A DNA stretch of 64,000 bases from Tenacibaculum pacificus (GCF_027941775.1 NZ_CP115917.1:2027001-2091000), one strand, 5' to 3'; shown: positions 29,200 to 38,381, numbered from the stretch's first letter. The notes: generated by a model not told the origin, from the sequence alone. Program-made: numbers and translations.

Positions 29200-30159
29200 A
29201 TGAAGCAACTTTATTTATTTTTAGTATTCGTTATTACTACTGCTACCCTATCTGCTCAAGATTTCTCAACTGTTGATGCTAAAATAAAAACCTATCCTAA
29301 AATAATTACAGCAAATAAATTAGCCGACAAAATTTCAGCCGATTTTACTTCTGATGACGAAAAAGTAAGAGCGGTATTTAGTTGGATTGCTTTTAATATT
29401 CGATATGATTTAAAGGCATTTTATAATCCTTCTAAAAAAAGAATCAATTTTAGATATAGAAACGAAGCCGAAAAACAAACCAAAATTAACAATATAAAAA
29501 ATGATATTGTTAAAAAAACAATGGCTAGAAGAAGTGGTGTTTGCGAAGGTTATGCTCAAACATTTAGTAAAATTTGTACGCTTTTAAATATTGAAAATGA
29601 CGTAATAAAAGGTCATGTTCGAATTTCTTCTAATGATATCGGCAAAGTAAACAACCCTGCCAATCATGCTTGGAATGCTGTAAAACTTAACAATAAATGG
29701 CTGTATTTAGATGCTACTTGGGCAGCAGGAGCTGTTAATAATGGACGTTGGCAACGTAGTTTTAATGAATATTATTTTAATATCCCTAAAGAAAAATATT
29801 TTCTAACCCACTTTCCTGATGATATATTATGGCAATTACGTGTAAAAAGAATGAGTTTACAAGCATATTTTCAGCAACCGATATATAGTAGTTCTTTTCT
29901 TAAAACATCGTATAAATTGATAACGCCTATCAATGGTATCATTACTAAAAAAGCAAATACACCGATTACTTTTACCCTTGAAAATATTGCTAAAAATCAA
30001 ACTATATATTGTGGATTTAAAGGTGTAAAATATGCCCAAAAGCCAAAAATTTCTTTTGAAAAAAATCAGACGATTGTAAGTATTCTTCCACCTAAAAATA
30101 GCAAAGAAGTTTATTTAATTATTGATAAAGAAGTTATGTTAGAGTTTTTAATAAAATAA
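29200..30159 (+). CDS. Transglutaminase-like domain protein, exported
   Basis: A 319-residue protein from the ATG at 29200, which starts directly with a signal peptide (MKQLYLFLVFVITTATLSA). The catalytic triad of a transglutaminase-like cysteine protease fold is visible: Cys in RRSGVCEGYAQTF, His in NHAWNAVKL and Asp in WLYLDATWAAG. The C-terminal 100 residues look like a beta-rich accessory domain. These proteins act in the periplasm or on the surface, usually as peptidases; the substrate is unknown. It lies 39 bases after kdsA. Confidence 0.82.
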   Translation: MKQLYLFLVFVITTATLSAQDFSTVDAKIKTYPKIITANKLADKISADFTSDDEKVRAVFSWIAFNIRYDLKAFYNPSKKRINFRYRNEAEKQTKINNIKNDIVKKTMARRSGVCEGYAQTFSKICTLLNIENDVIKGHVRISSNDIGKVNNPANHAWNAVKLNNKWLYLDATWAAGAVNNGRWQRSFNEYYFNIPKEKYFLTHFPDDILWQLRVKRMSLQAYFQQPIYSSSFLKTSYKLITPINGIITKKANTPITFTLENIAKNQTIYCGFKGVKYAQKPKISFEKNQTIVSILPPKNSKEVYLIIDKEVMLEFLIK

Positions 30160-30186
30160 TATATTATTTTAAATAATGTTTTTTTA

Positions 30187-30277
30187 GAAGCTATTTCCCG
30201 CTTTCCGCACTCGCTTTTTTTATTTTTTAAAAGAAAAAAATAAAAAAGAGCTCAAACAATTGCTTCAATCGGGGCTA
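30187..30277 (-). repeat. Intergenic structured repeat, copy D
   Basis: The same element between convergent genes. On its sense strand the variable stem position is an A-T pair, where copies A and B have G-T and copies E and F have G-C. The end reads GGGGCTA and then diverges. Confidence 0.85.
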
Positions 30278-30390
30278 AAAAGTAATTTTTCGTGTTATAA
30301 GCTTCTAATAGAACTTCCACTAAAATAGTAGCTTTTATATCATATCTATAATAATTCTTATTGTTTTAAATATTTAAAAAATAAAAAAGA

Positions 30391-30606
30391 TTAGTTTCTA
30401 ATTTTTCGTAAAATTTCTTCTAAACCATTTAATTGCATTTCATATACTAAGCCCATCATTTTACCTAATTTCCCATTAGGAAAACCTTTATTTTTATACC
30501 AAACAATATAATGTTCTGGCAAATCGACTAAATAATAACTTTTGTATTTACCAAAAGGCATTCTCATTTGGGCTGTATCAATTAAAAACTGTTTATCTGG
30601 TAACAT
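30391..30606 (-). CDS. DUF3820 family protein
   Basis: A 71-residue protein with the short conserved pattern MPFGKYKSYYLVDLPEHYIVWY, typical of DUF3820 proteins, which are small and of unknown function. No other domain fits. It lies 64 bases downstream of the dehydrogenase gene on the same strand, but a terminator separates the two, so it is likely to be expressed on its own. Confidence 0.8.
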   Translation of the reverse strand: MLPDKQFLIDTAQMRMPFGKYKSYYLVDLPEHYIVWYKNKGFPNGKLGKMMGLVYEMQLNGLEEILRKIRN

Positions 30607-30615
30607 ATATTTGGA

Positions 30616-30648
30616 TAAAAAAAATCCCGCATTAGCGGGATTTTATTC
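30616..30648 (-). terminator. Terminator after the saccharopine-dehydrogenase-like gene
   Basis: The stem AATCCCGC / GCGGGATT with a 4-base loop is followed on the minus strand by a T run. It lies between the stop at 30670 and the DUF3820 gene. Confidence 0.8.
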
Positions 30649-30669
30649 TTATTTTTTTTGTATTTTTTA

Positions 30670-31881
30670 CTATTCTGATATTCCATTTACATAATCTTGT
30701 AAATATAAATAACGTTCGGTTAATTTACCATCGTTTGTGGTCATTTTTGCTCTTTCTAAAATCCCATCTTTATCATTATTAAAAAAAGCAGGAATTACAT
30801 TTTCTAAAAACATTTCACCAAAACCTTCACTAGCATCTTTTGGTAATTCACATGGTAAATTATCAACAGCCATTACTGTAATTGCTTTTTCATCTCTAAA
30901 ATCAATTTCTAATCCAGTTGTAGGATTATATCCATAAATAGGATCAGCAATAGTTGAAGAACGAATAGTACTAGCTACAGGACCATTAACATCACAAGAA
31001 ATATCAGCTACATATTTAATTTTAAAATCTGCATGTTTAGCATCTTTTTTTGTAAATAAATACGGAGCACCAGTACCATAAAAGTGACCTGCAATAAAGA
31101 AATCTGTCATTTTCGCATATGGCATAAAATTACTTTCGTAACCACTTGGGTCTTTATAAAAAGTAAACTTGTCCCCTACTTTTCCATCAATACGCTTACT
31201 ATATTCCATAACATCTGCAAGACAATATACAGGCTCTGTAAAATCAGCAGTTAAATATAAAGTATCACTAACTTGTTTAATTTTTAAGTAATCTAAAATT
31301 TCTCTAGCTCCATGTGCTACTTTACCTGTACCAGTAAGTAAAATTTTAATATTAGGTAAAGTTATTTTATCTAATTCAACTTTTACAGCGTCTAAATCTA
31401 AAAGAGTTTCTACCTTTGGTAAGGTAAATAGATTTTCACGTAGACCTAAAGCTCTAAAACCATTATAAGCTCCTACTAAACCTGCGTAACGACCAAAGCC
31501 AATTAATCGAGCACCATTTTCTTTTATAATTGTTTCGTGGTCGTATAGTTCAATATTTTTAGCTAATACAGCCTTTAATAATTTACGATTGTAAGGTTGT
31601 TTTTTGATAGTATGCGAAAAGAAAAAATATTTTTTATTCGGAATTAAAGCTTCTAAAGGAACTTCTTTTACACCCAATAATACATCGCAATCTGAAATAT
31701 CACTTACCACTTCTAAACCTGCATTTTTATATGCTTGGTTGCTGAAAACTCTAATATCAGAACTTTCAACTACAATTTCTGCATCAGGAAATTGTTCTTT
31801 AAATTCTTGTAGTTTTTTAGGTGAAAAAACTACTCTTCTATCTGGTGGATTTTTACGTTCTTTAATAATTCCGAATTTCAT
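30670..31881 (-). CDS. Saccharopine dehydrogenase-like NAD(P)-dependent oxidoreductase
   Basis: A protein of 403 residues from the ATG at 31881 (MKFGIIKERKNPPDRR). The N-terminal part has the alanine-dehydrogenase/transhydrogenase-like pattern with ERKNPPDRRVVFSP, and a Rossmann segment ILLTGTGKVAHGA sits at about residues 192-204. The overall layout resembles the lysine-forming (LYS1-type) saccharopine dehydrogenases. In bacteria these can interconvert lysine plus 2-oxoglutarate and saccharopine. With the DUF1338 gene and a D-2-hydroxyglutarate-type oxidase at 40-44 kb it suggests a lysine catabolic route, but this is inferred. Confidence 0.75.
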   Translation of the reverse strand: MKFGIIKERKNPPDRRVVFSPKKLQEFKEQFPDAEIVVESSDIRVFSNQAYKNAGLEVVSDISDCDVLLGVKEVPLEALIPNKKYFFFSHTIKKQPYNRKLLKAVLAKNIELYDHETIIKENGARLIGFGRYAGLVGAYNGFRALGLRENLFTLPKVETLLDLDAVKVELDKITLPNIKILLTGTGKVAHGAREILDYLKIKQVSDTLYLTADFTEPVYCLADVMEYSKRIDGKVGDKFTFYKDPSGYESNFMPYAKMTDFFIAGHFYGTGAPYLFTKKDAKHADFKIKYVADISCDVNGPVASTIRSSTIADPIYGYNPTTGLEIDFRDEKAITVMAVDNLPCELPKDASEGFGEMFLENVIPAFFNNDKDGILERAKMTTNDGKLTERYLYLQDYVNGISE

Positions 31882-31987
31882 TCTTCTTTTTTGTGTAAAA
31901 TTAAACAAATAAACAGTAATTGTTATATATTACTATTATTTAAGCGAAAATAATTGTTTTAAATCTATTCTACAAATAGTATTTTCA

Positions 31988-31995
31988 TATATTTG
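31988..31995 (+). promoter_or_regulatory. Possible second upstream promoter element (TATATTTG)
   Basis: An exact TAnnTTTG match 127 bases upstream of the mature tmRNA 5' end. If used, it would give a longer precursor than the proximal promoter at 32100. Confidence 0.4.
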
Positions 31996-32099
31996 CATCC
32001 CACAAATTATGGAAATTTAAAATAGCAAGATTCGTTTTCTTTTTTGATAGAACAACTCATCACTCAAAGATATTAATAATCTTACTATTTTTTAACTTA

Positions 32100-32107
32100 T
32101 AATTTTG
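32100..32107 (+). promoter_or_regulatory. TAATTTTG promoter element of tmRNA
   Basis: An exact TAnnTTTG match 15 bases before the first G of the mature tmRNA, which fits direct initiation just before the mature 5' end. Confidence 0.65.
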
Positions 32108-32122
32108 TGATTTCAACATTTT

Positions 32123-32514
32123 GGGGACGACTGGTTTTGACAGCGAGACCAGCGATAATGTAAGCATGCCGAGCAGTGAATAGATAACTCGTTAAACTTT
32201 ATTTCAACTTTTTAAACGGCGAGAATAACTACGCTTTAGCTGCTTAATCCGAATCACAGTAGGATTGGCCTAGGCACACAAGGTGTGCAAGCTTTATGTC
32301 CACGAATAGCCTTGATTTACGGCGCTTCACTTTTGGATATCGTAAAAGTAAATATAGAAAACCTGAAGCTTCGGCAGGTTTTTGAAACTAAAGAAGATAA
32401 GCTTTTAACAGATTGTTCTTAATCAGTTACTTGTCGAAAATTAAGAAAGAAATATGTATGTAGAAAGCATTTGAACTGCTTGTTTGGACCCGGGTTCGAT
32501 TCCCGGCGTCTCCA
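32123..32514 (+). ncRNA. ssrA: Transfer-messenger RNA
   Basis: tmRNA rescues stalled ribosomes and tags their products for degradation. The 5' end GGGGACGACTGGTTTTGACAG and the 3' end with T-arm GGGTTCGATTCCC and GTCTCCA form the tRNA-like acceptor. The 5' GGGGAC pairs with the 3' GTCTCC. The terminal CCA is not encoded after the A at 32514. The length is about 392 bases. The tag frame begins at 32218. A terminator follows. Confidence 0.96.
32218..32247 (+). other. tmRNA tag peptide reading frame
   Basis: Nine codons and a TAA read GENNYALAA, preceded by AAC, in the usual place after the first pseudoknot region. The final YALAA is the standard degradation signal for ClpXP-type proteases. With the alanine delivered by tmRNA itself the full tag would be AGENNYALAA. 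Confidence 0.9.
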
Positions 32515-32521
32515 CAATTAC

Positions 32522-32558
32522 ACCCTGTAAACCTAGTATTTACAGGGTTTTTATTTTT
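32522..32558 (+). terminator. Terminator after tmRNA
   Basis: The stem ACCCTGTAAA / TTTACAGGGT has a 7-base loop and a T-rich tail, 7 bases after the mature 3' end. Confidence 0.85.
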
Positions 32559-32584
32559 AGGTGATAATTTAGGTGTCAAAAAAA

Positions 32585-33643
32585 CTATTTCAAAAACCAA
32601 TTACAGTTAAATCCCATATTTTTAGCTATTTCATATTGAGGAAGATAATAATTATTGATTTTTTTTGAAAAATCTTCTTTTGAGGTATTTTTTAATTCAT
32701 CATTAGAACACTTAAACAATAAGTAATAATTTTCTAAAACTTTATTAGCTTTTTCATTTAATAAAAATTTACAAAAATCATATTGTAAAAAACAAAAAGG
32801 TATTAAATATTTTTCTTTTGGAAGATAATTATTTTTTGAAGAATTTATATTTTTACTTACAGGATGAAGATTCCAAATTAAATCATGTGTAAAAAAACTC
32901 CAAGGAAGAAAATGGTCTATGCTAACTTCTTTCATTGAAATTAATGGTTTATTTTCAAAAATATCTAGTTTATTTGGGTTTTCTACAATATATTTCTTCC
33001 AATATGTTGTTGGCGTAGAAAGTTTTCTTAAAGTTGGTTTATCTATTTTTTTAGATAAATTTGATGTTTGAGGATTTTCGCTCTCTAAATATTTTATTAA
33101 TTCAAAATAAGTATATGACTTTATTAAATTATAATTAGTCTTAATCCAAAAAGTCCAATCTTTGTTTATCTTAATTTCTTTGAGCTCAATATTTATTGTG
33201 TAAGGTGCTTTATTATCTTGTAATTCTACAATTTTAGAATTAATAATTCCATCTTTTAAACCTCTTGTTTCTTCAGCATACCAAGCTCTAATAAATCGAA
33301 AAGGAACATATCTTGTTAATTCTGAAGTAATTTTAGTTAAAAATTTACTATCCTTATTTTCAATCAAAAATTGATATAAATCTCTTTCACTTAGATTATC
33401 TTCTAAATTATACTCTCTTTGAATTTCTTTTATAAAAAAAGCACATCGGTCTCTTTTTCCGAACGAAAGTTTAAAATAATTAACAGGATACCAAATTTTA
33501 CTAATAACTTTAAATATAATCTCATTATAAGAAATGTTTTCTTTATCCTCTAAAAAAGATATTTCTATGATAGATAACCACCAGTAATATTTATAACTAC
33601 TAGTTGTATTTCTGAAAATAGTATTAATAGGAATTAAATTCAT
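32585..33643 (-). CDS. HNH endonuclease domain protein
   Basis: A protein of 352 residues from the ATG at 33643 (MNLIPINTIFRN). An HNH-like core is near residues 245-280: SIDHFLPWSFFTHD, then NLHPVSKNINSSKNNYLP, with the His-Asn pattern expected of a beta-beta-alpha metal finger. The N-terminal 230 residues contain YKYYWWLSIIEI and RYVPFRFIRAWY and match no domain I can name. The gene converges on tmRNA, whose 3' end is a well-known integration hotspot. Its codon use is even more A+T-rich than neighbours, so acquisition by transfer is plausible. A defence role is possible but unproven. Confidence 0.7.
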   Translation of the reverse strand: MNLIPINTIFRNTTSSYKYYWWLSIIEISFLEDKENISYNEIIFKVISKIWYPVNYFKLSFGKRDRCAFFIKEIQREYNLEDNLSERDLYQFLIENKDSKFLTKITSELTRYVPFRFIRAWYAEETRGLKDGIINSKIVELQDNKAPYTINIELKEIKINKDWTFWIKTNYNLIKSYTYFELIKYLESENPQTSNLSKKIDKPTLRKLSTPTTYWKKYIVENPNKLDIFENKPLISMKEVSIDHFLPWSFFTHDLIWNLHPVSKNINSSKNNYLPKEKYLIPFCFLQYDFCKFLLNEKANKVLENYYLLFKCSNDELKNTSKEDFSKKINNYYLPQYEIAKNMGFNCNWFLK

Positions 33644-33917
33644 TATTTTAAAATTAAAAAAGACACATAATTCTATTGGCAAGCTACAAAATGATTTTCA
33701 GAAATATTAAAAATTTTTGATACTATTTTCCAGCTCTTTTCATCATTAAAAAGTAGTTAAATTGATTAAATAATATCTTTAATATAGCAACAGTAAATTA
33801 TTTAAAGCGTAGTAATCCGTAAAACAAACCCAAACTAAAAACCTACTAATCAAATTTTTAAACACAAATAACAGTTCAAAATAAAGATGTAATTATTTTT
33901 ATCAAAAAAAATAAAAA

Positions 33918-33925
33918 TAATTTTG
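33918..33925 (+). promoter_or_regulatory. TAATTTTG promoter element of the polyamine operon
   Basis: An exact TAnnTTTG match about 50 bases upstream of the leader reading frame at 33975 and 375 bases upstream of the decarboxylase gene. A weaker TACATTTA follows at about 33944. The stretch 33644-33917 upstream shows no gene. Confidence 0.5.
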
Positions 33926-33974
33926 TGATATTAAAAAAAAGTTTACATTTACCACATCTTATTAGATAGGTTCA

Positions 33975-34142
33975 ATGCAACGTTTTACTTATTTCGAAAA
34001 TAACTTTTGTTGGGAGATAAAAGGTTATTTTGTGTTTTGGAAACACAACGAAAAAATTAAGGTTTCTTCCTCTTCGTACAATTATTCATTACCACTGAAT
34101 TTTCATAATCAGTCTGGTCATTGTCTTGCGTTAAGACTCTAA
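33975..34142 (+). CDS. 55-codon reading frame in the leader of the polyamine operon
   Basis: An ATG at 33975 opens an uninterrupted frame of 55 codons that starts MQRFTYFENNFCWEIKGYF and ends GHCLALRL, in the 5' leader of the arginine decarboxylase gene. It is rich in aromatic residues and has four Ser codons in a row in the middle. It is followed by about 157 bases containing a CCTAT / ATAGG hairpin (near 34173-34185). I do not recognise the protein. A leader peptide that senses arginine or polyamines would explain its place, as known for the speF leader in Gammaproteobacteria, but this is inference. Confidence 0.5.
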   Translation: MQRFTYFENNFCWEIKGYFVFWKHNEKIKVSSSSYNYSLPLNFHNQSGHCLALRL

Positions 34143-34299
34143 CTATTCATTTTCTTTTTGGTCTAACAAATTCGCCTATAAGATAGGTGTATCATTTGTT
34201 TTTTAAAATTTTATTAATTTGAAAAAATCACAACATTTTGTTGTTGCTATTTTTTGAACAAACCTTGCTGTACCCAAAAAACAGCCAAACCAATAGATA

Positions 34300-35697
34300 A
34301 TGAATACCAGATATAAAGATTTAATCGAACAAACTTTTGATTTTCCGCAAGAAGAATTTCATACTAAAAATGATAACTTATTTTTTCATAATATTGATAT
34401 GATGGCTTTAGTAAAGCAATATGGTTCGCCATTAAAATTTACTTATTTGCCAAAAATATCAGAAAATATACATAGAGCAAAAAATTGGTTTCATAAAGCA
34501 ATAGAAAAACACCAATATAAAGGAACTTATAATTACAGTTATTGTACTAAAAGTTCGCACTTTAAATATGTATTGGAAGAAGCTCTTAAAAATGATATTC
34601 ACATAGAAACCTCATCGGCTTTTGATATTGATATTGTTAAAAAATTAAAGAAAGAAGGCAAGTTAAGTAACGATGCTTTTGTGTTATGTAATGGTTTTAA
34701 AAGAGATCAATATGTTACAAATATTGCGAATTTAATTGATTCAGGACACAAAAACTGTGTACCTATTATTGATAATTACGAAGAACTAAGTTTACTATTA
34801 AAAGAAACTAAAAGTAATTTTAAAGTAGGTGTTCGAATTGCTTCAGAAGAAGAACCAAAATTCGAATTTTACACCAGTCGTTTAGGAATTGGTTATAAAA
34901 ACATTGTATCGTTTTATCAACGTGAAATTGCCAAAAATCCACAGGTAGAATTAAAAATGCTACATTTTTTTATCAATACAGGTATAAAAGACAATGCTTA
35001 TTATTGGAACGAATTATTAAAATGTTTAAACGTTTATACAGCTTTAAAAAAAGTATGCCCAACATTAGATAGTTTAAATATAGGTGGAGGTTTTCCTATT
35101 AAAAATTCATTAGCATTTGAGTATGATTATGAATATATGGTTGATGAAATAATAAATCAGATAAACCTTACTTGTAAAGAAGCTGGAGTGGATGTTCCTA
35201 ATATTTTTACCGAATTCGGAAGCTTTACCGTAGGAGAAGCTGGAGGTGCTGTCTATGAAATATTGTATCAGAAAAAACAAAACGACCGTGAAAAATGGAA
35301 CATGATTAATTCCTCTTTCATTACCACTTTACCTGATGCTTGGGCGATTAACAAACGTTTTATTATGCTTCCTTTAAACAAATGGAATCATAAATATGAG
35401 CGTGTTTTATTAGGTGGTTTAACTTGTGATAGTGATGATTATTACAATTCGGAACAACGTGTAAACGGTATTTATCTACCTACTTATGAAAAAGAAAATC
35501 CATTATATATCGGTTTTTTTAACACAGGTGCTTATCAAGAAACTATTGGTGGTTTTGGCGGATTACAACATTGCTTAATTCCACATCCAAAACACGTGTT
35601 AATTTCAAAAGATATCAACGGAAATATAACAACTAAATTATTTAAAGAACAACAAAAAAGTGAAGCATTACTTGCTATTTTAGGATATGAAAAATAA
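34300..35697 (+). CDS. speA: Arginine decarboxylase (fold III PLP enzyme)
   Basis: A 465-residue PLP-dependent decarboxylase of the alanine-racemase-like fold. The PLP lysine is in YSYCTKSSHF (about residue 87), with the phosphate-binding IGGGFP near 264 and the GAYQETIGGFGG segment near 410. Flavobacterial proteins of this length beside agmatinase are annotated as arginine decarboxylases and make agmatine. It is shorter than E. coli SpeA. It overlaps the agmatinase start by 11 bases, which supports the arginine-to-putrescine assignment. An unusually long leader precedes it. Confidence 0.82.
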   Translation: MNTRYKDLIEQTFDFPQEEFHTKNDNLFFHNIDMMALVKQYGSPLKFTYLPKISENIHRAKNWFHKAIEKHQYKGTYNYSYCTKSSHFKYVLEEALKNDIHIETSSAFDIDIVKKLKKEGKLSNDAFVLCNGFKRDQYVTNIANLIDSGHKNCVPIIDNYEELSLLLKETKSNFKVGVRIASEEEPKFEFYTSRLGIGYKNIVSFYQREIAKNPQVELKMLHFFINTGIKDNAYYWNELLKCLNVYTALKKVCPTLDSLNIGGGFPIKNSLAFEYDYEYMVDEIINQINLTCKEAGVDVPNIFTEFGSFTVGEAGGAVYEILYQKKQNDREKWNMINSSFITTLPDAWAINKRFIMLPLNKWNHKYERVLLGGLTCDSDDYYNSEQRVNGIYLPTYEKENPLYIGFFNTGAYQETIGGFGGLQHCLIPHPKHVLISKDINGNITTKLFKEQQKSEALLAILGYEK

Positions 35698-36631
35698 AAC
35701 AACATACGCAGGGATTCCTGAAAACTACGCAAAATTAGAAACAGCAAACATCGTTTTAATTCCTGTACCTTACGACGGTACAAGTACTTGGCAAAAAGGT
35801 GCCGATAAAGGACCAGAAGCATTTTTAAAAGCTTCTGAAAATATGGAATTATACGACATCGAAACTGATAGCGAAGTTTATAAAGAAGGAATTTATTTAG
35901 CCGATGCTGTACTTGAAAACGCATCACCAGAAAAAATGGTAGAAGCGGTTCACCAAACAACTAAAAAGTACATCAATAAAAATAAATTTGTAACTCTTTT
36001 TGGTGGAGAACACTCAATTTCTATTGGAACAATTAGAGCTTTTAATGAATGTTACAACAACTTAACAGTATTACATATTGATGCACATGCTGATTTACGT
36101 AAAGAATATCAAGGCTCATCATGCAATCATGCTTGTGCTGTTTACGAAGCTAGTCAAAATACCAATTTAGTACAAGTGGGTATAAGAAGTATGGACGCTT
36201 CAGAAAAAACAGCTATGAACATGGATAAAACTTTTTTTGCTCATGATATGGCTGTTAATGAATATTGGATGGAAGATGTTATCGATCAATTAACAAACAA
36301 CGTGTTTATTACTTTTGATTTAGATGCCATAGACCCATCAATAATGCCAAGTACAGGTACTCCTGAACCTGGAGGATTGTTTTATTATGAAACACTAGAA
36401 TTCTTGAAAAAAGTATTTACAGAGAAAAATGTTGTTGGTTTTGATATCGTAGAATTATGCCCTAATACAATTGATAAATCATCAGATTTTTTAGCTGCTA
36501 AATTGTACTATAAAATGTTGAGTTATAAATTTTCTTCAAATACAGATGAAGATACTACTGATTTTAATATCAAAAAAAATAACCAGCATACTGTACCTAA
36601 GTTTAAAAATAAATTAAACGAAGAGTTTTAA
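35687..36631 (+). CDS. speB: Agmatinase
   Basis: A 314-residue ureohydrolase that hydrolyses agmatine to putrescine and urea. The binuclear manganese ligands are in GGEHSISIGT, HIDAHADLR and TFDLDAIDPSIMPSTGTPEPGG, all intact. It overlaps the decarboxylase stop by 11 bases. The C-terminal 20 residues are an Asn/Lys-rich extension. It probably works directly after the decarboxylase in putrescine formation. Confidence 0.93.
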   Translation: MKNKTTYAGIPENYAKLETANIVLIPVPYDGTSTWQKGADKGPEAFLKASENMELYDIETDSEVYKEGIYLADAVLENASPEKMVEAVHQTTKKYINKNKFVTLFGGEHSISIGTIRAFNECYNNLTVLHIDAHADLRKEYQGSSCNHACAVYEASQNTNLVQVGIRSMDASEKTAMNMDKTFFAHDMAVNEYWMEDVIDQLTNNVFITFDLDAIDPSIMPSTGTPEPGGLFYYETLEFLKKVFTEKNVVGFDIVELCPNTIDKSSDFLAAKLYYKMLSYKFSSNTDEDTTDFNIKKNNQHTVPKFKNKLNEEF

Positions 36632-37408
36632 ATGGATTTACAAGCCATCGCATATCATTTAGAAGAAAAAATTCAACTAAATGAAATTCGTAATCTGCTA
36701 ACAGATTATACGTTAATTAAAAGAGAACATTCTTTTTTATTATACAAAATAAATGCTGACTCTTATTTATATATTAAGGATTACGGAAGTGTTGTTTTTA
36801 TAAATTGTGATGCTATTTTAATTAAAAAAAACATTGATATTTTATCTAAAGGAAGTAAAAAAGTGGCACAACTACCTTCTGAAGATTATAAAATAATTTT
36901 TAATAATGAAATAGAAGTTGATTTTGGAAGCATCCAAATAAAAGAATTAAATGAAGATGTAGCACATATTATAATGCTGAATTTAGCGCAATCTGTGGCA
37001 TTGATGAATTACGTAAATAAAACATCTGATTTACATGATAAAACATTAATCTATTCTAAGCAATTAGAACGTACAGGTAGTTTTAAATTAACTAAAACAA
37101 ACATGAGAAAATTCATAGGTAGTACCATGAATTTAAAAAACAATATTACCGAGAATCTATATGTTTTTGATACTTCGGATTTAGCTTGGAGTAATAAAGA
37201 TTTATCAACATTAGATTATAAATTAAAAGATGAATTAGATATTGTAAAAAGATATCAAGGAACACAAAATAGTTTAAACATCATTAAAGAAAACTTAGAT
37301 CTTTTTAACGACATACTACAACATAAATACAGCAGTATGTTAGAGTGGATTATTATCATTTTAATCCTTTTTGAAATTATACAAGTTATTATTGAAAAAT
37401 TCATATAA
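36632..37408 (+). CDS. RMD1/DUF155 family protein
   Basis: A 258-residue protein that begins directly after the agmatinase stop. The segment YLYIKDYGSVVFIN, then the alpha-helical middle with LNLAQSVALMNY and the C-terminal hydrophobic helix (WIIIILILFEIIQVII) match the RMD1 (DUF155) layout, which has a C-terminal membrane anchor. The family's biochemical role is not established. Its fixed place between agmatinase and the deoxyhypusine-synthase-like gene suggests a link to polyamine metabolism, but it may simply share the transcript. Confidence 0.75.
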   Translation: MDLQAIAYHLEEKIQLNEIRNLLTDYTLIKREHSFLLYKINADSYLYIKDYGSVVFINCDAILIKKNIDILSKGSKKVAQLPSEDYKIIFNNEIEVDFGSIQIKELNEDVAHIIMLNLAQSVALMNYVNKTSDLHDKTLIYSKQLERTGSFKLTKTNMRKFIGSTMNLKNNITENLYVFDTSDLAWSNKDLSTLDYKLKDELDIVKRYQGTQNSLNIIKENLDLFNDILQHKYSSMLEWIIIILILFEIIQVIIEKFI

Positions 37409-37410
37409 AA

Positions 37411-38379
37411 ATGCAAAAACCAATTACAAATTTTATAGAAAAATATTTTTTACACTTTAACGCAGCATCTTTAGTCGATGCTGCCAAAGGGTATGAAACA
37501 CAATTAGCTGAAGGAGCTAAAATGTTAGTTTCATTAGCTGGAGCAATGAGTACTGCCGAATTAGGTAAAATATTTGCAGAGATGATTCGCCAAGAAAAAG
37601 TACATATTATTTCGTGTACAGGTGCAAACCTAGAAGAAGATGTGATGAATTTAGTAGCACATTCTCACTACAAACGCATTCCTAATTATCGTGATTTAAC
37701 CCCACAAGATGAATGGGATTTATTGTTAAAGGGTTTAAACAGAGTTACAGACACGTGTATCCCTGAAGATGAAGCTTTTAGAAGATTACAAAAACACATA
37801 TTCAAAATTTGGAAAGATGCCGAAGATAATGATGAACGTTATTTTCCACGTGAATACATGTATAAATTATTACTTTCAGGCGTATTAGAAGAGTATTATG
37901 AAATCGATTTAAAAGATTCATGGATGTATGCTGCTGCCGAAAAAAACTTACCGATTGTTGTTCCTGGATGGGAAGATTCTACGATGGGTAATATTTTTGC
38001 TTCTTACGTAATGAAAGGAGATTTAAAAGCTAGTACGATGAAATCAGGTATCGAATACATGACTTTTTTAGCTGATTGGTATACTGATAATTCTGATAAT
38101 GGTATCGGATTTTTTCAAATAGGTGGTGGTATTGCTGGTGATTTCCCTATTTGTGTAGTGCCAATGTTATATCAAGATATGGAAAGAGAAGACACACCTT
38201 TTTGGAGTTATTTCTGTCAAATTTCAGATTCAACAACAAGTTACGGTTCGTACTCTGGAGCTGTACCAAATGAAAAAATAACTTGGGGAAAATTAGATAT
38301 TGATACACCTAAGTTTATTATTGAAAGTGATGCAACTATTGTTGCACCATTAATTTTTGCGTATCTTTTAGAAATGTAA
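37411..38379 (+). CDS. Deoxyhypusine synthase-like protein, probable homospermidine synthase
   Basis: A 322-residue protein of the deoxyhypusine synthase family. The NAD-binding CTGANLEEDV segment, GGGIAGDFP and the active-site block with Lys in ITWGKL (about residue 291) followed by SDATIVAPL are conserved. Bacteria lack the eukaryotic target eIF5A. Some bacterial homologues make sym-homospermidine, a common polyamine in Flavobacteriaceae. Coming after arginine decarboxylase and agmatinase in one operon, a polyamine-forming role is the best inference. Active protein deoxyhypusination is unlikely here. Confidence 0.8.
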   Translation: MQKPITNFIEKYFLHFNAASLVDAAKGYETQLAEGAKMLVSLAGAMSTAELGKIFAEMIRQEKVHIISCTGANLEEDVMNLVAHSHYKRIPNYRDLTPQDEWDLLLKGLNRVTDTCIPEDEAFRRLQKHIFKIWKDAEDNDERYFPREYMYKLLLSGVLEEYYEIDLKDSWMYAAAEKNLPIVVPGWEDSTMGNIFASYVMKGDLKASTMKSGIEYMTFLADWYTDNSDNGIGFFQIGGGIAGDFPICVVPMLYQDMEREDTPFWSYFCQISDSTTSYGSYSGAVPNEKITWGKLDIDTPKFIIESDATIVAPLIFAYLLEM

Positions 38380-38381
38380 AT

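Noticed and set aside
32486..34300. Attachment-site direct repeat of the tmRNA 3' end.
   Set aside because: The GGTTCGATTCCCGGC end occurs only once, and there is no integrase gene, so an integrated element boundary cannot be shown.
35535..35960. 141-codon minus-strand frame across the speA/speB junction.
   Set aside because: It overlaps two conserved genes and shows no protein-like features.
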